A stretch of DNA of 64,000 nt, from positions 126,321,498 through 126,385,497 of the forward strand of contig JAYESD010000008.1 in the NCBI GenBank assembly GCA_036927565.1, in the 5' to 3' direction. Shown one piece after another: positions 31,759-43,181 of this stretch. The notes beneath the pieces were generated by a model. That model made no database searches and was not told the DNA's origin. It was given only the letters and a program-made list of their open reading frames with translations. Each line of letters begins with the position of its first letter. Position 1 is the stretch's first letter. Position numbers and translations under genes: made by a program. Source of the stretch: Tuctoria greenei (Eukaryota > Streptophyta > Magnoliopsida > Poales > Poaceae).

Positions 31759-34490
31759 ATGTCGGAGATGAAGGACATCCACAAAACCAACAACCAAGAG
31801 GAGGTTAACAACGACAAGACCCAAAAGATGGAGAAGTACCTCGAAGCCATTCAAGACTTTGAGGATGATGATGAGGAGACGCTGGAGCTAAAGGCGCTGC
31901 TCAGAAAGAAGGCACTTTCCAAAGGGAAAGTGAAAGTTGAAGAGAAGAAGAAGGAGAGTAGTCACACCGACTACTCCCGATATCCTTTTAACTATCATCG
32001 TCTAAATTCCAATAATAGTCATTACTTATCTATCCCACTTGGAAAAGCCCCACACTTCGATTGAAGTGATTACTCAATATGGAGGCAGAATATGAAAATG
32101 CATTTGATTTCCCTCAATCCAAGTCTATGGCATGTTGTATGCACAGGGATAGATATTCCGGACGATGACGAAGAGCTCACCCCAAGCCAAGAGCAGGATA
32201 TTCATAGAATTGCTCAAGCCGCAGCAGTAATCACCTCCTCACTCAGTCGGGACGAGTTCACCAAGGTTAATGGATTCGAAATTGCTAAGGAGATATGGGA
32301 TACACTGCAAACTGCACATGAAGGTGACCGACATGTTCGTGAAGCAAAGATTGAGATGATCGAAGGCGAACTAGGAAGATTCGCAATTGAGGAAGATGAG
32401 TCACCTCAAGATATGTACAACCGATTGAAGACACTCGTCAACAAGGTTCGATCATATGGGAGAAAGAAGTGGAATGACCACGAGGTGGTAAAGCTCATCC
32501 TTAGAGCTTTTATGCCTCACAATGTCACACTATGCTCCATGATTAGAGAAAGCCGCAGATACAAAAGGATGACTCCGGATGAATTGCTTGGAAAGATCAT
32601 CAACTTTTAGATGATGGAAAAACAAGCAAAGCACGTCAAGGAAATTGCCGACCTCACCTCGGCAAAGAAGAAAGGGGTTGCTTTGAAGTCCACCCTCAAG
32701 CCCCTATCCAAAGAAGCTAGAGAAGCACAACTAGAGGAAGACACTGACGACGAGAGCAGTGAACTAGATGAAGATGACATGATATTATTCATGAAAAAGT
32801 TCAAGAGAATAATGAAGAAAAGACAAGGTACAAAATCAAGTGAAGGAAAGTACAAGGACAAAACAAAGGCAAAGTTGAGGTGGGCATGCTATAATTGTGG
32901 TGAGTACAATCACTTTATTGTTGATTGCTCGTACGAAGAGAACAAGAAGAAGACAAAAGAAGCCAAGCCTCAACCCAAGAAATTCTTCAAGAAGAAGAAA
33001 CAAGCCGAACAAGCTCACATAGGGAAGGAGTGGGACTAAAATGATGAGTCCTCCTCATCCAAAGAAGAACAGATGTCTAGCATCGCTCTCGAGAGCACGT
33101 CCAAGAAGTCTACTCTCTTCCCTACACTCGGCACAAGGAAGGGAAATGGTACTTGCCTCATGGCAAAGGAAGGTAAATGCAAGGTAACCATCAAAGCCCC
33201 TTCCGTGCATTCCTACTCTAGTGATGATGAAATAAATAGTGATAATGAGGATATGCTTATTGGACTAGATAGAAAAGCTGCAACAAAAATGAAAAATTTA
33301 CTTGATCAACTTGTTGAGAAGGAGAGGTTAATTCATCGTCAAGAGGACATGATCATCTCCCAAAAGGAGGAGTATGTCGAACTTGACAAACTTCTAGAAC
33401 TTGAAAAGGAGAAAAGCAATTCACTAGAGCTTGAGTTAGCTTCAAGCAAGGAAGCTTGCCTCGAGTTAACTAACTCAAATGTTGCAATCAAGGACCAACT
33501 TGCTGACCTGATCAAGGTTAACAAGATCCTTGAAGTGCAAGTTGAGTCACTCAAGCTGAGTGAACCTTCCTCCTCTTCAAGTTCACCTTCTCAACCCACT
33601 AAAACTGATTTAGCTCATGCTTGTACATGTAAGAAAGGTGACACCAGTTTGAACGAGAAGTCAAGCTCCCCAAAGGATAAACATCCTTCCCAATGTGTCA
33701 TATTTGACAAGGAGAAGATCAACTATGCACGTAGTGCATACTTGGTCCAAAGACCTCCAAACGTCAAATATGGCATTGGTTACTCTTATGGTGAAAAGCA
33801 GCATGCTAGAAGTCATAAGAATAACAAGGAGAGGATTACCTTTGTAATAGGAAGACCCTCTCAAACTGGAAAGTCACAGATTAAGACTGTACCTGCACAG
33901 GAACATCGGATTAGTCCGATCGGTGTCCGGACAAGTCCGGTTCTCCGGCTAAGTCCGGGCCCCCATACTAGTCCGGTACATAAACAACTATTTTTTAAAA
34001 CCTTTGATGCCTCCTATGTGTTAATGAGAAATAACTTTGGCAAGGTTTATGCTCATTATGTTGGGCCACGCCATGGGAACACTAAATCTCAAGTGCGGGT
34101 GCCCAAATGTATTGTAACTAACTCCAAGGACCCAAGCAAGCTTGGGTACCTAAAACCAAAGCATAATTTGTTTTTGCAGGCCTATTCCTCCAGTGGATGT
34201 AAATGGGTGCTAGACAGCGGGTGCACCAACCATATGACCGGAGAAAGATGAATGTTCGTGGAATATGAAGAGAATGAGGACCAAAATGAGGGCATCTACT
34301 ATGGAGATAACAGTCAAGGAAGGGTGCTCGGTATCGGTAAAATTGTTATATCATCTAAACACACACATTCTCATGTACTACATGTTGAATCCTTAGATTA
34401 TAACCTGCTGTCCATATCTCAACTATGTGACAAAGGTTATAATTGCTTGTTCACTAGCGAGGGTGTGACCGTCTCTAGGAGGAGTGATGG
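31759..34490 (+). pseudogene. gag-pol of Sirevirus F, first part (Gag, protease), four stops, cut by K
   Basis: A single frame from ATG 31759 stays in register to 34490 with stops at 32062 (TGA), 32608 (TAG), 33037 (TAA) and 34249 (TGA). An acidic head is followed by the Gag UBN2-type domain (MKMHLISLNPSLWHVV to MTPDELLGKIIN, 32092-32607). A Lys-rich region and a CCHC zinc knuckle CYNCGEYNHFIVDC (32887-32930) follow. Next come a coiled coil (33290-33560), a stretch coded by a palindrome array (33907-33975), and the protease start WVLDSGCTNHM (34204), where the catalytic DSG is intact. The frame resumes after element K at 39304. Losing gag-pol continuity means F can no longer move on its own. 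Confidence 0.9.
33907..33975 (+). repeat. Palindrome array inside the gag-pol reading frame
   Basis: Four copies start at 33907 (CGGATTAGTCCG), 33928 (CGGACAAGTCCG), 33946 (CGGCTAAGTCCG) and 33964 (CATACTAGTCCG), 18-21 bases apart. They are translated in frame as ISPIGVRTSPVLRLSPGPHT, so the motif is part of the polyprotein between zinc knuckle and protease. Confidence 0.85.
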
Positions 34491-35649
34491 TGATAGGAAA
34501 AGATGATGATGAGGCCCGATCTTCCGAAAGGTAATGGATAAGTTGATTGATGGAGATCTCGACGTTGATGATCCGAGGCTCTCAAGTAGAACACGAATAG
34601 CCCCTGCAATCACTACACCACCGCTCCGTTGGTTATCAACCGTGCTTCACACGATTGACCTCGCCAAGAAGGCTAATCCCTGCAAGTGCAACCGAGAACA
34701 CAAGCAAGAACGTAGAAGAAGCAATCTGAAATTGCTGAATTGGGGTTTCACAAACCGATAAACGGCGATATTATTGATCTAAGCAAAACCCAATTGTTCA
34801 TGGCGGCTATTAAGGAGTATATATAGGTGGGAGGACGTCCAAGGGGGTGTTGGGGTCGTGACCTAACCCTAACACACGAAAATAATGGACTTAGACTTGA
34901 TACAAGGCCCAATGGCCTAATATGGTGGCGCAGCACCCTGACAGATTCTGTACTTGATTTTGTTTCGACGATTCCCGATGACTCCGAAGGAATTTTGACA
35001 TGGGACCGGTGCCATTTGAAAGGTTATCCTCTCCCCTTTCCGTGCATATGTAGAACGTCCAAAACGGAGTTCGTATGCGTCCTGGGCGTCCGTTTTAGTG
35101 TGTACTTCTCCTAGACTCCGAGTTGGATACGATTTGGAGTTTGGTTCGGTTTCCATCTTCTTTGAACGAATTCTCTGGTCTTCCACGTCCCTAATACTCC
35201 CTCCAAGTACTCCATGAACCTCTCCATGGATCCTAATCACAAATAAATCATTAAGTAGCAATTTATGTTCAAAAACATATAAGGAAATATATAAGAACGA
35301 GTTCACCTCTGAAATTAATTGTTGTGTATGAACTCTATTGATTGCATCTTGTATGTTCAATAGAGTGTTGTTTGTATCCATAGAAGTGATGTCCTCATCA
35401 TCCTCCCCTTCTTGAATTGGAGTCGTCCTCGACTCAAGTTCATCTTCTATCATGTGTGGGTCCATACGTGCAACGCCATCAAATCTTCTTGTAAGCATGA
35501 AAGGAGGAGGCCAAGGTGGTGGACGGCATAGTGCAACATCTTGATCTTGTCCATCAAATAAGAGTGCACATTCACTTGAGCCAGGATCCCAAACAAATGA
35601 ACATTGTGTCATATTTGTAGGTGCAATAATAATATGCATGATCTCATCA
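34491..35649 (-). repeat. 3' LTR of element K
   Basis: Nearly identical to 38146-39298 except in the first 30 or so + strand bases (TGATAGGAAAAG... versus TGATGAGTAAAT...). It ends gatctcatca. A minus-strand TATA-like TATATATAC lies at 34825-34817. It contains the last 244 codons of the K frame. Confidence 0.88.
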
Positions 35650-36935
35650 TTCTCCCCTTCTTTATGACAAGCCGTCCTCGGCTTGCTCGTATGTCTAGCA
35701 AAAAGACTTGCTTTGGGGGTAGAATGAACTCTGTCCATATTGCACGACTGCAGCGAACAATACTTCTCTTTTATTTTTTGTCCCCACTGCAAGAAAAAAA
35801 TACTAGAAAAGCTTGACAAAACATTATTAGCGTTAGTGCATTCATTTACTTTAGGATGTTGTTGCAGCACAAAAGGAGTTTTCTCATTTGAACAAACGTA
35901 AACTTTATACACCATAAACACACCTCTATGTTCATATTTGCCTATTGCATGAAAAATATTTCTACTTAACAAAGGCAATTCAGATTGGGAAAATATTCTC
36001 TTCTTTACTATATCTAGATCACAAAGAGTGTCAAATTCAATATAACCCAAAGTATTTAGAGAAGACAAAAAATTCAGCTCATCATTTTCAGCAGTAGTGG
36101 TGATCAAATTATGAATTTCAGCACAAGTAGGTGAATCCAAAACACAATCATCTTGTACATTAACTTGTTTTTGCATAGGTATAATAGAGTTATCAGCACA
36201 CAACTCTTTCGTAGCGCAATGATCAGCAGGAAAATCAACATGTGACAATGGTGTATAAATAAACGATTCTAATAGTTGCTCCTAAAAAATAGCATGATTG
36301 GTGGAAAAATTCAGAACATCCAAAAACTTTGTATTTGTAGAATGTTTTGCCTTACCATGTTCAGCAGTGATTTCGAGTGCATTATGAGTTGATCAATCTA
36401 AAATTTCACAAGTGTTATCAAAAGCCTCGTTCTCTTTTGCATCATCTATATTATTTTCTATATTGTCCTGCAAAATGTTAGACACAAAAGGAGGTGCAAC
36501 AAGAAATTTCTCCTCAAATTGCTGAATTTCTTCTTTGCACATAGATACATTAGCAAAAGTTTCTCGCATAAGAATTTTCGTTTCTTTCCATGTTCGAGGT
36601 TTTTCTATATCGCTTAAGTTGTCCCACCAAGTTAATGCACAATCAACTAACGCACTAGAAATATTTCTAATCTTCCTCCTCTCACACATATGACATTTTC
36701 CAAAAATTTTATCTAACTCTATTTCCCAAGCAATATATTCATCATAACCAAGACCATCATGAGAAGGAAGAGATGGGAGAATATAATTACTTCTTGTGGA
36801 AGGTGTTATAAAGGTGGTCTGAATGTCATGTGAATCCTTGGTTGATGTTTGATTTTTAGTGAGCAACTCCATCGCCGTCTTCATCATGTCCATCATCTCA
36901 GCATATAATGCATGATTCTTGCTTTTACCTGACAT
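34917..36935 (-). pseudogene. gag-like frame of element K, running into its 3' LTR
   Basis: From ATG 36935 (MSGKSKNHALYAEMMDMM) the minus-strand frame has 673 codons to 34917 with two stops, at 36395-36393 and 36284-36282. Residues 60-130 resemble retrotransposon Gag: YDEYIAWEIELDKIFGKCHM, CALTWWDNL, then MRETF. A linker follows, and a C-terminal part with CHKEGENDEIMHIIIAPTNM, an acidic block (EGEDDEDITSMD) and a basic tail. The last third is coded inside the LTR (35649-34917), and the same frame is open in the other LTR (to 38542). The start was chosen for its leader position and gag-like sequence. The C-terminal function is unknown. Confidence 0.7.
35650..35661 (-). other. Polypurine tract of element K
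   Basis: Minus strand AGAAGGGGAGAA touches the start of the 3' LTR. Confidence 0.75.
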
Positions 36936-38130
36936 TGTTAGTAGCAAACAGAAGACAACACAAAAAATATGTTATCCCTATCAACTACAAAGGATAATGG
37001 AAAAGTGGAAGTGGAATCACACACTCTCTAGCGTCTTACCACGCTCTTACAAGTGTTCTTACCGACACTGCAGGTGGCAAACGGTGGACGGTATGAAGAA
37101 ACCAATGAAGCGTGGGATGATTGCAAAGGTGTATCGATTCCGCTAAAGAGTAAGGTGTAGCTTGGATGGCACTTTCTATGTATCAAGGGTTAGCAACAAT
37201 GAAATCGGATAGTAAAGTTGAATAAGTGTCCAAAGTATTTGTCAAAGTTGCTGGCATAAATGTGTTCCTAGTAGTTCAAGCTAGCAAGATATGAGACAAA
37301 ACTAGATGACACAAAGAATGCAAGCACTTCTGTTTTTTTGTTGTTGTTTTTTTTCCTCTTTTTTGAGCGGCTTTTCTTTCTTGTTTTGCACTTGCCTTTT
37401 TCTTTTTTTCTTCCGTTTTTTTTTCAGAATGTGCTGCAAGGGAAGAACACAATGAAAATCAATCCAAGATATCTCGTGTGTCTGTCGCAGATTTTCTGCT
37501 CAATCTTCCAAGGACTAATAGGCACACTTATAGGCTCTAAATTGGAAATCTTAGAACATAAAGATTGTAGATATATCTCGCCTCTTTAATTTCAATATAT
37601 GGAAGACCTATTTTGGAAAAGAATAATAGGAGATACTGCCCCCGAAATACAGACTGTTCAGAATTTTTAGTTCAATAACAGATTCGGATCTAATGCAATT
37701 TGGACATCGATAAATATATTTTCTGGGAAAATGATGAATACGAAAGTTATAGACAACTTCTTAAGCTTTCCATAAAGTATAAGAACACAAAAATCGGAGT
37801 TCGCATGAGCTAGATATGATGAAAATACTGAACTGGACAGAGATGAATCTAATCTGGACGTGATGACGTGATTCAAAAGGATGAATCATACAATGCAAAA
37901 CTCAAACTAAGACCAAAAACACTTTCTAAACCAGCAATATGACTCAACCACGGACACAAACTCAACAAAACCAAACTGAATAATAAAGTTGCAAAGGCTC
38001 AATGTGGTTTGGACAAAGTAATTAACAGATCTACGAAACTGCAAGTTTTTTTGTGGCTTTTTTGTGGACTCTAGGTATGAAAAACAAAAATAATGTAATG
38101 GATAGGTGAATTACCTAATGGGCAACCTGG
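36936..38130 (-). other. Long leader of element K
   Basis: 1.2 kb between primer site and gag start. No coding frame is credible. It includes a T-rich stretch (37328-37425 on the + strand, that is A-rich on the element strand). Packaging signals would be expected here. Confidence 0.5.
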
Positions 38131-38143
38131 AAATCTGATACCA
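38131..38143 (-). other. Primer-binding site of element K
   Basis: Minus strand TGGTATCAGATTT two bases after the 5' LTR; the first ten bases match initiator tRNA-Met. Confidence 0.8.
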
Positions 38144-38145
38144 AT

Positions 38146-39298
38146 TGATGAGTAAATTGATAATGCCCGATCTTCCGAAAGGTAATGGATAAGTCGATTG
38201 ATGGAGATCTCGACGTTGATGATCCGAGGCTCTCAAGTAGAACACGAATAGCCCCTGCAATCACTACACCACCGCTCCGTTGGTTATCAACCGTGCTTCA
38301 CACGATTGACCTCGCCAAGAAGGCTAATCCCTGCAAGTGCAACCGAGAACACAAGAAAGAACGTAGAAGAAGCAATCTGAAATTGCTGAATTGGGGTTTC
38401 ACAAACCGATAAACGGCGATATTATTGATCTAAGCAAAACCCAATTGTTCATGGCGGCTACTAAGGAGTATATATAGGTGGAAGGACGTCCAAGGGGGTG
38501 TTGGGGTCGTGACCTAACCCTAACACACGAAAATAATGGACTTAGACTTGATACAAGGCCCAATGGCCCAATATGGTGGCGCAGCACCCTGACAGATTAT
38601 GTACTTGATTTTGTTTCGACAATTCCTGACGACTCCGAAATTTTTGACATGGGACCGGTGCCATTGGAAAGTTTATCCTCTCCCCTTTCCGTTCATATGT
38701 AGAACGTCCAAAACGGAGTTCGTATGCGTCCTGGGCGTCCGTTTTAGTGTGTACTGCTCCTAGACTCCGAGTTGGATACGATTTGGAGTTTGGTTCGGTT
38801 TCCATCTTCTTTGAACGAATTCTCTGGTCTTCCACGTCCCTAATACTCCCTCCAAGTACTCCTTGAACCTCTCCATGGATCCTAATCACAAATAAATCAT
38901 TAAGTAGAAATTTATGTTCAAAAACATATAAGGAAATATATAAGAACGAGTTCACCTCTGAAATTAATTGTTGTGTATGAACTCTATTGAATGCATCTTG
39001 TATGTTCAATGGAGTGTTGTTTGTATCCATAGAAGTGATGTCCTCATCATCCTCCCCTTCTTGAATTGGAGTCGTCCTCGACTCAAGTTCATCTTCTATC
39101 ATGTGTGGGTCCATACGTGCAACGCCATCAAATCTTCTTGTAAGCATGAAAGGAGGAGGCCAAGGTGGTGGACGGCATAGTGCACCATCTTGATCTTGTC
39201 CATCAAATAAGAGTGCACATTCACTTGAGCCAGGATCCCAAACAAATGAACATTGTGTCATATTTGTAGGTGCAATAATAATATGCATGATCTCATCA
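38146..39298 (-). repeat. 5' LTR of element K
   Basis: + strand TGATGAGTAAAT to GATCTCATCA, 1153 bases, few differences from the other LTR, so the insertion is younger than F's LTR divergence suggests for F. Confidence 0.88.
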
Positions 39299-42217
39299 GA
39301 TGGTTCCATTGCTTTCAAGGGCTTGTTGAAGGGAAAGCTTTACCTTGTTGATTTCAACAAGGATAAAGCCGAACTTGACACATGCTTGATTGCAAAGACC
39401 AACATGGGTTGGCTGTGGCATAGACGGCTAGCGCATGTTGGTATGAGGAATCTTCAAAAACTCCTCAAGGGCGATCACATCCGCGGTTTGAAGGATGTTG
39501 TTTTTGAGAAAGACAGGCCTTGTAGCGCGATCCAAGCCGGGAATCAAGTTGGAGCACCTCATCTCGCAAAGAACGTCATGACTACAATAAGACCGCTCGA
39601 ACTACTACACATGGACTTATTTGGTCCAATTGCTTACATAAGCATGGGCGGTAATAAATATGGTTTAGTTGTTGTTGATGACTTTTCTCGCTTCACTTGG
39701 GTTTTCTTTTTGCATGATAAGTCAGAGACACAAGGAACACTCAAGAATATCTTCAAGCGAGCTCAAAACGAATTCTCATTAACAATCAAGAATATTCGAA
39801 GCGACAACGGCACGAATTTCAAGAACGCCCAAGTGGAAGAGTACCTTGATGAAGAAGGCATAAAGCACGAATTCTCAGCGCCGTACTCCCCACAACAAAA
39901 CGGAGTTGCTGAAAGAATGAATCAAACACTCATAGAGATGGCAAGAACAATGCTCGATGAATACAAGACATCAGATCGATTTTGGGCGGAAGCGGTTAAC
40001 ACCGCTTGCCACGCCGTAAATCGACTCTACCTTCATCGACTACTCAAGAAGACATCATATGAGCTACTCACTGGTAACAAACCAAATATTTCATATTTTC
40101 GTGTTTTCGATTATCCATGTTATATCTTGAACAAGAAGCCTAGGACTTCAAAGCTCGCTTCGAAGTCCGATGAAGGTTTCTTGCTTGGTTATGATTTGAA
40201 CACTTACGCCTATCGTGTTTTCAACAAGACCTCCGGACTTGTTGAAGTAGTACGTGACTTAGTGTTCGATGAGACTAATGGCTCCCAAAAGGAGCAAGTT
40301 GATCCATGTGAACTAGGTAAAGAAGAAGCGCCTTGTCAAGCATTGAAATGAATGGCTCTAAGTGAGGTTCGACCACAAGAGCCACCTCCACATATACATG
40401 AAGAAGATGAACCACAAGAGGAGATCAACGATCAAGGGGGAGCTTCAACACAAGATCAACCACAAGGATACGAAGATAATCAACAAGTCAACGAAGGCAA
40501 TGACTTAGGGGGAGAAGCAGATTACCATGAAGATACTACTCCTCAAGTGCCACACCCAAGAGTACACCAATGCATCCAAAGGGATCACCCAATCGACAAC
40601 ATCATCGGTGACATCTAAAAGGGAGTAACTACTAGATCTCGCATAGCTAACTTTTGTTAACACTATTCGTTTGTATCCTTTTTGGAACCACGCAAGGTTG
40701 AAGATGCATTGAAAGATCCGGACTGGGTGGTGGCAATGCAAGAAGAATTGAACAACTTCAAGCGAAACGAAGTGTGGGAACTTGTGGCAAGACCCAATGC
40801 AAACATTGTCGGCACCAAGTGGGTCTTCCGCAACAAACAAGATGAACACGGGGTGGTGACAAGGAACAAGGCACGACTTGTGGCCAAAGGTTACTCACAA
40901 GTCGAAGGTTTGGATTTTGATGAAACTTTTGCTCCAGTAGCTAGGCTTGAATCCATTAGAATATTACTTGCATATGCTACTCACCATGATTTCAAGCTGT
41001 ATCAAATGGGTGTGGAAAGCGCCTTCCTCAACGGACCAATCAAGGAAGAGGTGTACATGGAGCAACCACCCGAATTTGAAGATGAAGAGTTCCCCGACCA
41101 CGTGTTTAAATTGCGTCAGGCTCTCTACGGCCTCAAACAAGCTCCTAGAGCTTGGTATGAGTGTCTTAGAGATTTCTTAATTGAAAATGAATTTAAGATT
41201 TGCAAAGTAGACTATACACTACTTACAAAGAATTTTGATGATGATCTTTTTATTTGTCAAATTTATGTTGACGATATAATCTTTGGGTCAACTAACCAAT
41301 CTTTTTGTGAAGAATTTAGTAAAATCATGATACACAGGTTTGAAATGTCAATGATGGGAGAGTTAAAGTACTTTTTGGGATTCTAAGTGCGGCAACAAAA
41401 GGAAGGGACGTTCATAAGCCAAACCAAGTACACGCAGGACATACTTAAGAAGTTTGGTATGGACAAGGCAAAGCCCATAAAGACCCCCATGGCAAAAAAT
41501 GGCCACTTGGATCTCAATGAAGATGGACCTAACGTCGACCAAAAGGTATATTGCTCCATGATTGGATCTCTACTCTATTTATGTGTATCTAGGCTAGACA
41601 TTATGTTGAGTGTATGTTTGTGTGCAAGATTTCAAGCCAACCCTAAAGAATGTCACTTGACAGCCGTAAAAAAGATCTTGAGATATTTAGTTCATACACC
41701 CAACCTTGGTCTTTGGTACCCAAAAGGCTAAAAATTCAATCTCATTGGTTATTCCGATGCAGATTATGCCAGGTGCAAAGTAGATAGAAAAGGCACTTTC
41801 GGTACATGCCAATTCCTACGGAGATCCTTAGTTTCTTGGTCCTCCAAGAAAAAAAATTCCATTGCCTTATCCACAGCCGAAGCGAAGTATGTTGCAGCTG
41901 GGAGTTGTTGTGCTCAACTCCTTTGGATGCGACAAACTATAAGGGATTATGGTTACAATATGAACCATATTCCACTCCTTTGTGACAATGAGAGTGCCAT
42001 TAAAATTGCCCACAACCCAGTTGAGCACTCCACAACTAAACACATAGACATAAGACATCACTTTTTGAGAGATCATGCCATGAAAGGAGACATAGCCATT
42101 TCACATGTCAACACCCAAAAGCAATTGGCTGACATATTTACCAAGCCACTTGATGAAAAATGTTTTTGTGAACTCCGAAATGAACTGAATATCCTTGATG
42201 CTCGGAGTGTGGCTTGA
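39299..42217 (+). pseudogene. pol of Sirevirus F, second part (integrase, RT, RNase H), five stops
   Basis: It stays in the same register as the first part. Integrase: zinc His pair in WLWHRRLAHVGM (the second Cys of the zinc site is Ile in PCSAIQAG); triad complete (HMDLFGP at 39610, RSDNGTNF at 39801, NGVAERMN at 39900). RT: DPDWVVAMQEELNNF, NKARLVAKGYSQVEG, ALYGLKQAPRAWYE, catalytic IYVDDIIFGS (41260). RNase H: YSDADYARCKVDRKG, STAEAKYVAAG (the usual Glu is Lys), LLCDNESAIKIAHNPVEHST and ADIFTKPLDE. Stops: 40349 TGA, 40616, 40658, 41384 and 41729 TAA. The natural end is TGA 42215. No frameshift was found. Confidence 0.92.
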
Positions 42218-43181
42218 AATGTTGCACACCTGTATGAATTCTTCAAACATGTTGATAATCATCTCTCTCATTTTTTCTCCAAAAAACTATGTCAATTACT
42301 AGATCTTGGTCAATTATGATCATTGCTTGATTGTTGTATGCTTACTGATCATATTCATCAAGACTATTTGATGTGTTTTGCCTCTCTTTTCTCTAAATAT
42401 GTACCTTCAAATGTATATGAATGGGCTTCAAATTCTTGTCTGGTGACCACGAACTAGTCCGTTGTTGCCCGGACTAGTCTGGTAGACAACGGACTAGTCC
42501 GATATAGCCCCTGGAAAAGTTCGGACTAGTCCGGTCTTCTCCAGACCTGTCGGATTTTTTGTGTCCATAACCCTAACTGCCGCTAAACCCTAAATCCCTC
42601 ACCTCCACTCTTGCCTCACGCGCTCTCTCTCTTCGTGCTTGAGCTCCCAAGGTGATTTCTTGATTTCTCCATCAAAATTTTGCAAGTTTGGGTGGGATTT
42701 GATCGACATTGCATCGGGACTGAAGCTCTCGGACTAGTCCAGCCTTCAACGTCCTCTTCTTCCAGCTCCAGTCGATTTCTTCGGTAATCTTTCACCCCAA
42801 CCCTAGAAATCCCAAATTCCTTCATTGTTGATCAAATAGCCTAGCATATTTCACTATATACAGGCCTCCTTGATGTATTACGTTTATGCTACACCTGTTG
42901 TACATTAGGAATCACCATTTGTATAGTTTCCTAGGTTTTTGAGTTTGAATACGGGACTAGTCCGGTCCATGCACGGACAAGTCCGATATCCCGGACTAGT
43001 CCGTGCCTGGACACCGGACAAGTCCGACTTTTCTGATCTCAAAACCTAACTTGTCAATTCCTCAATGCAAGTCCTTGCTATACTTTCACACCTATGCACT
43101 GTACCATTCATTCTCAATCAAGCCTCTCATTCTTAGGTCATTTCGAGCTCAAACGATGAAGTTTCCAATTTTGAGGCCGAG
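42218..43181 (+). other. Pol to env-like spacer of F, with palindrome copies
   Basis: About 960 bases without a gene. About nine copies of the CGGACTAGTCCG type fall in two clusters (42450-42530 and 42950-43030) plus one at 42729. The frame of the env-like gene is open for about 18 codons upstream of its ATG, back to a stop just before gtcatttcg; cattcttag there could be a splice acceptor. Confidence 0.6.

Larger units (their letters stand above)
34491..39298 (-). mobile_element. Gag-only non-autonomous LTR element K (TR-GAG-like), nested in F
   Basis: 4808 bases with LTRs of about 1.15 kb and target duplication GATGG (34486-34490 and 39299-39303). The minus-strand orientation is fixed by a primer site at 38131-38143 and a polypurine tract at 35650-35661. 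Its only coding frame is gag-like with no protease, RT or integrase, so its movement would depend on another element's enzymes. The 4813-base insert (element plus one target copy) is 3n+1, and the frames of F on both sides fit exactly once it is subtracted. Confidence 0.88.

Noticed and set aside
37320..37440. T-rich run as a poly(A) tail of a processed pseudogene or LINE/SINE
   Set aside because: It lies within the leader of element K with no gene-like sequence or target duplication next to it.
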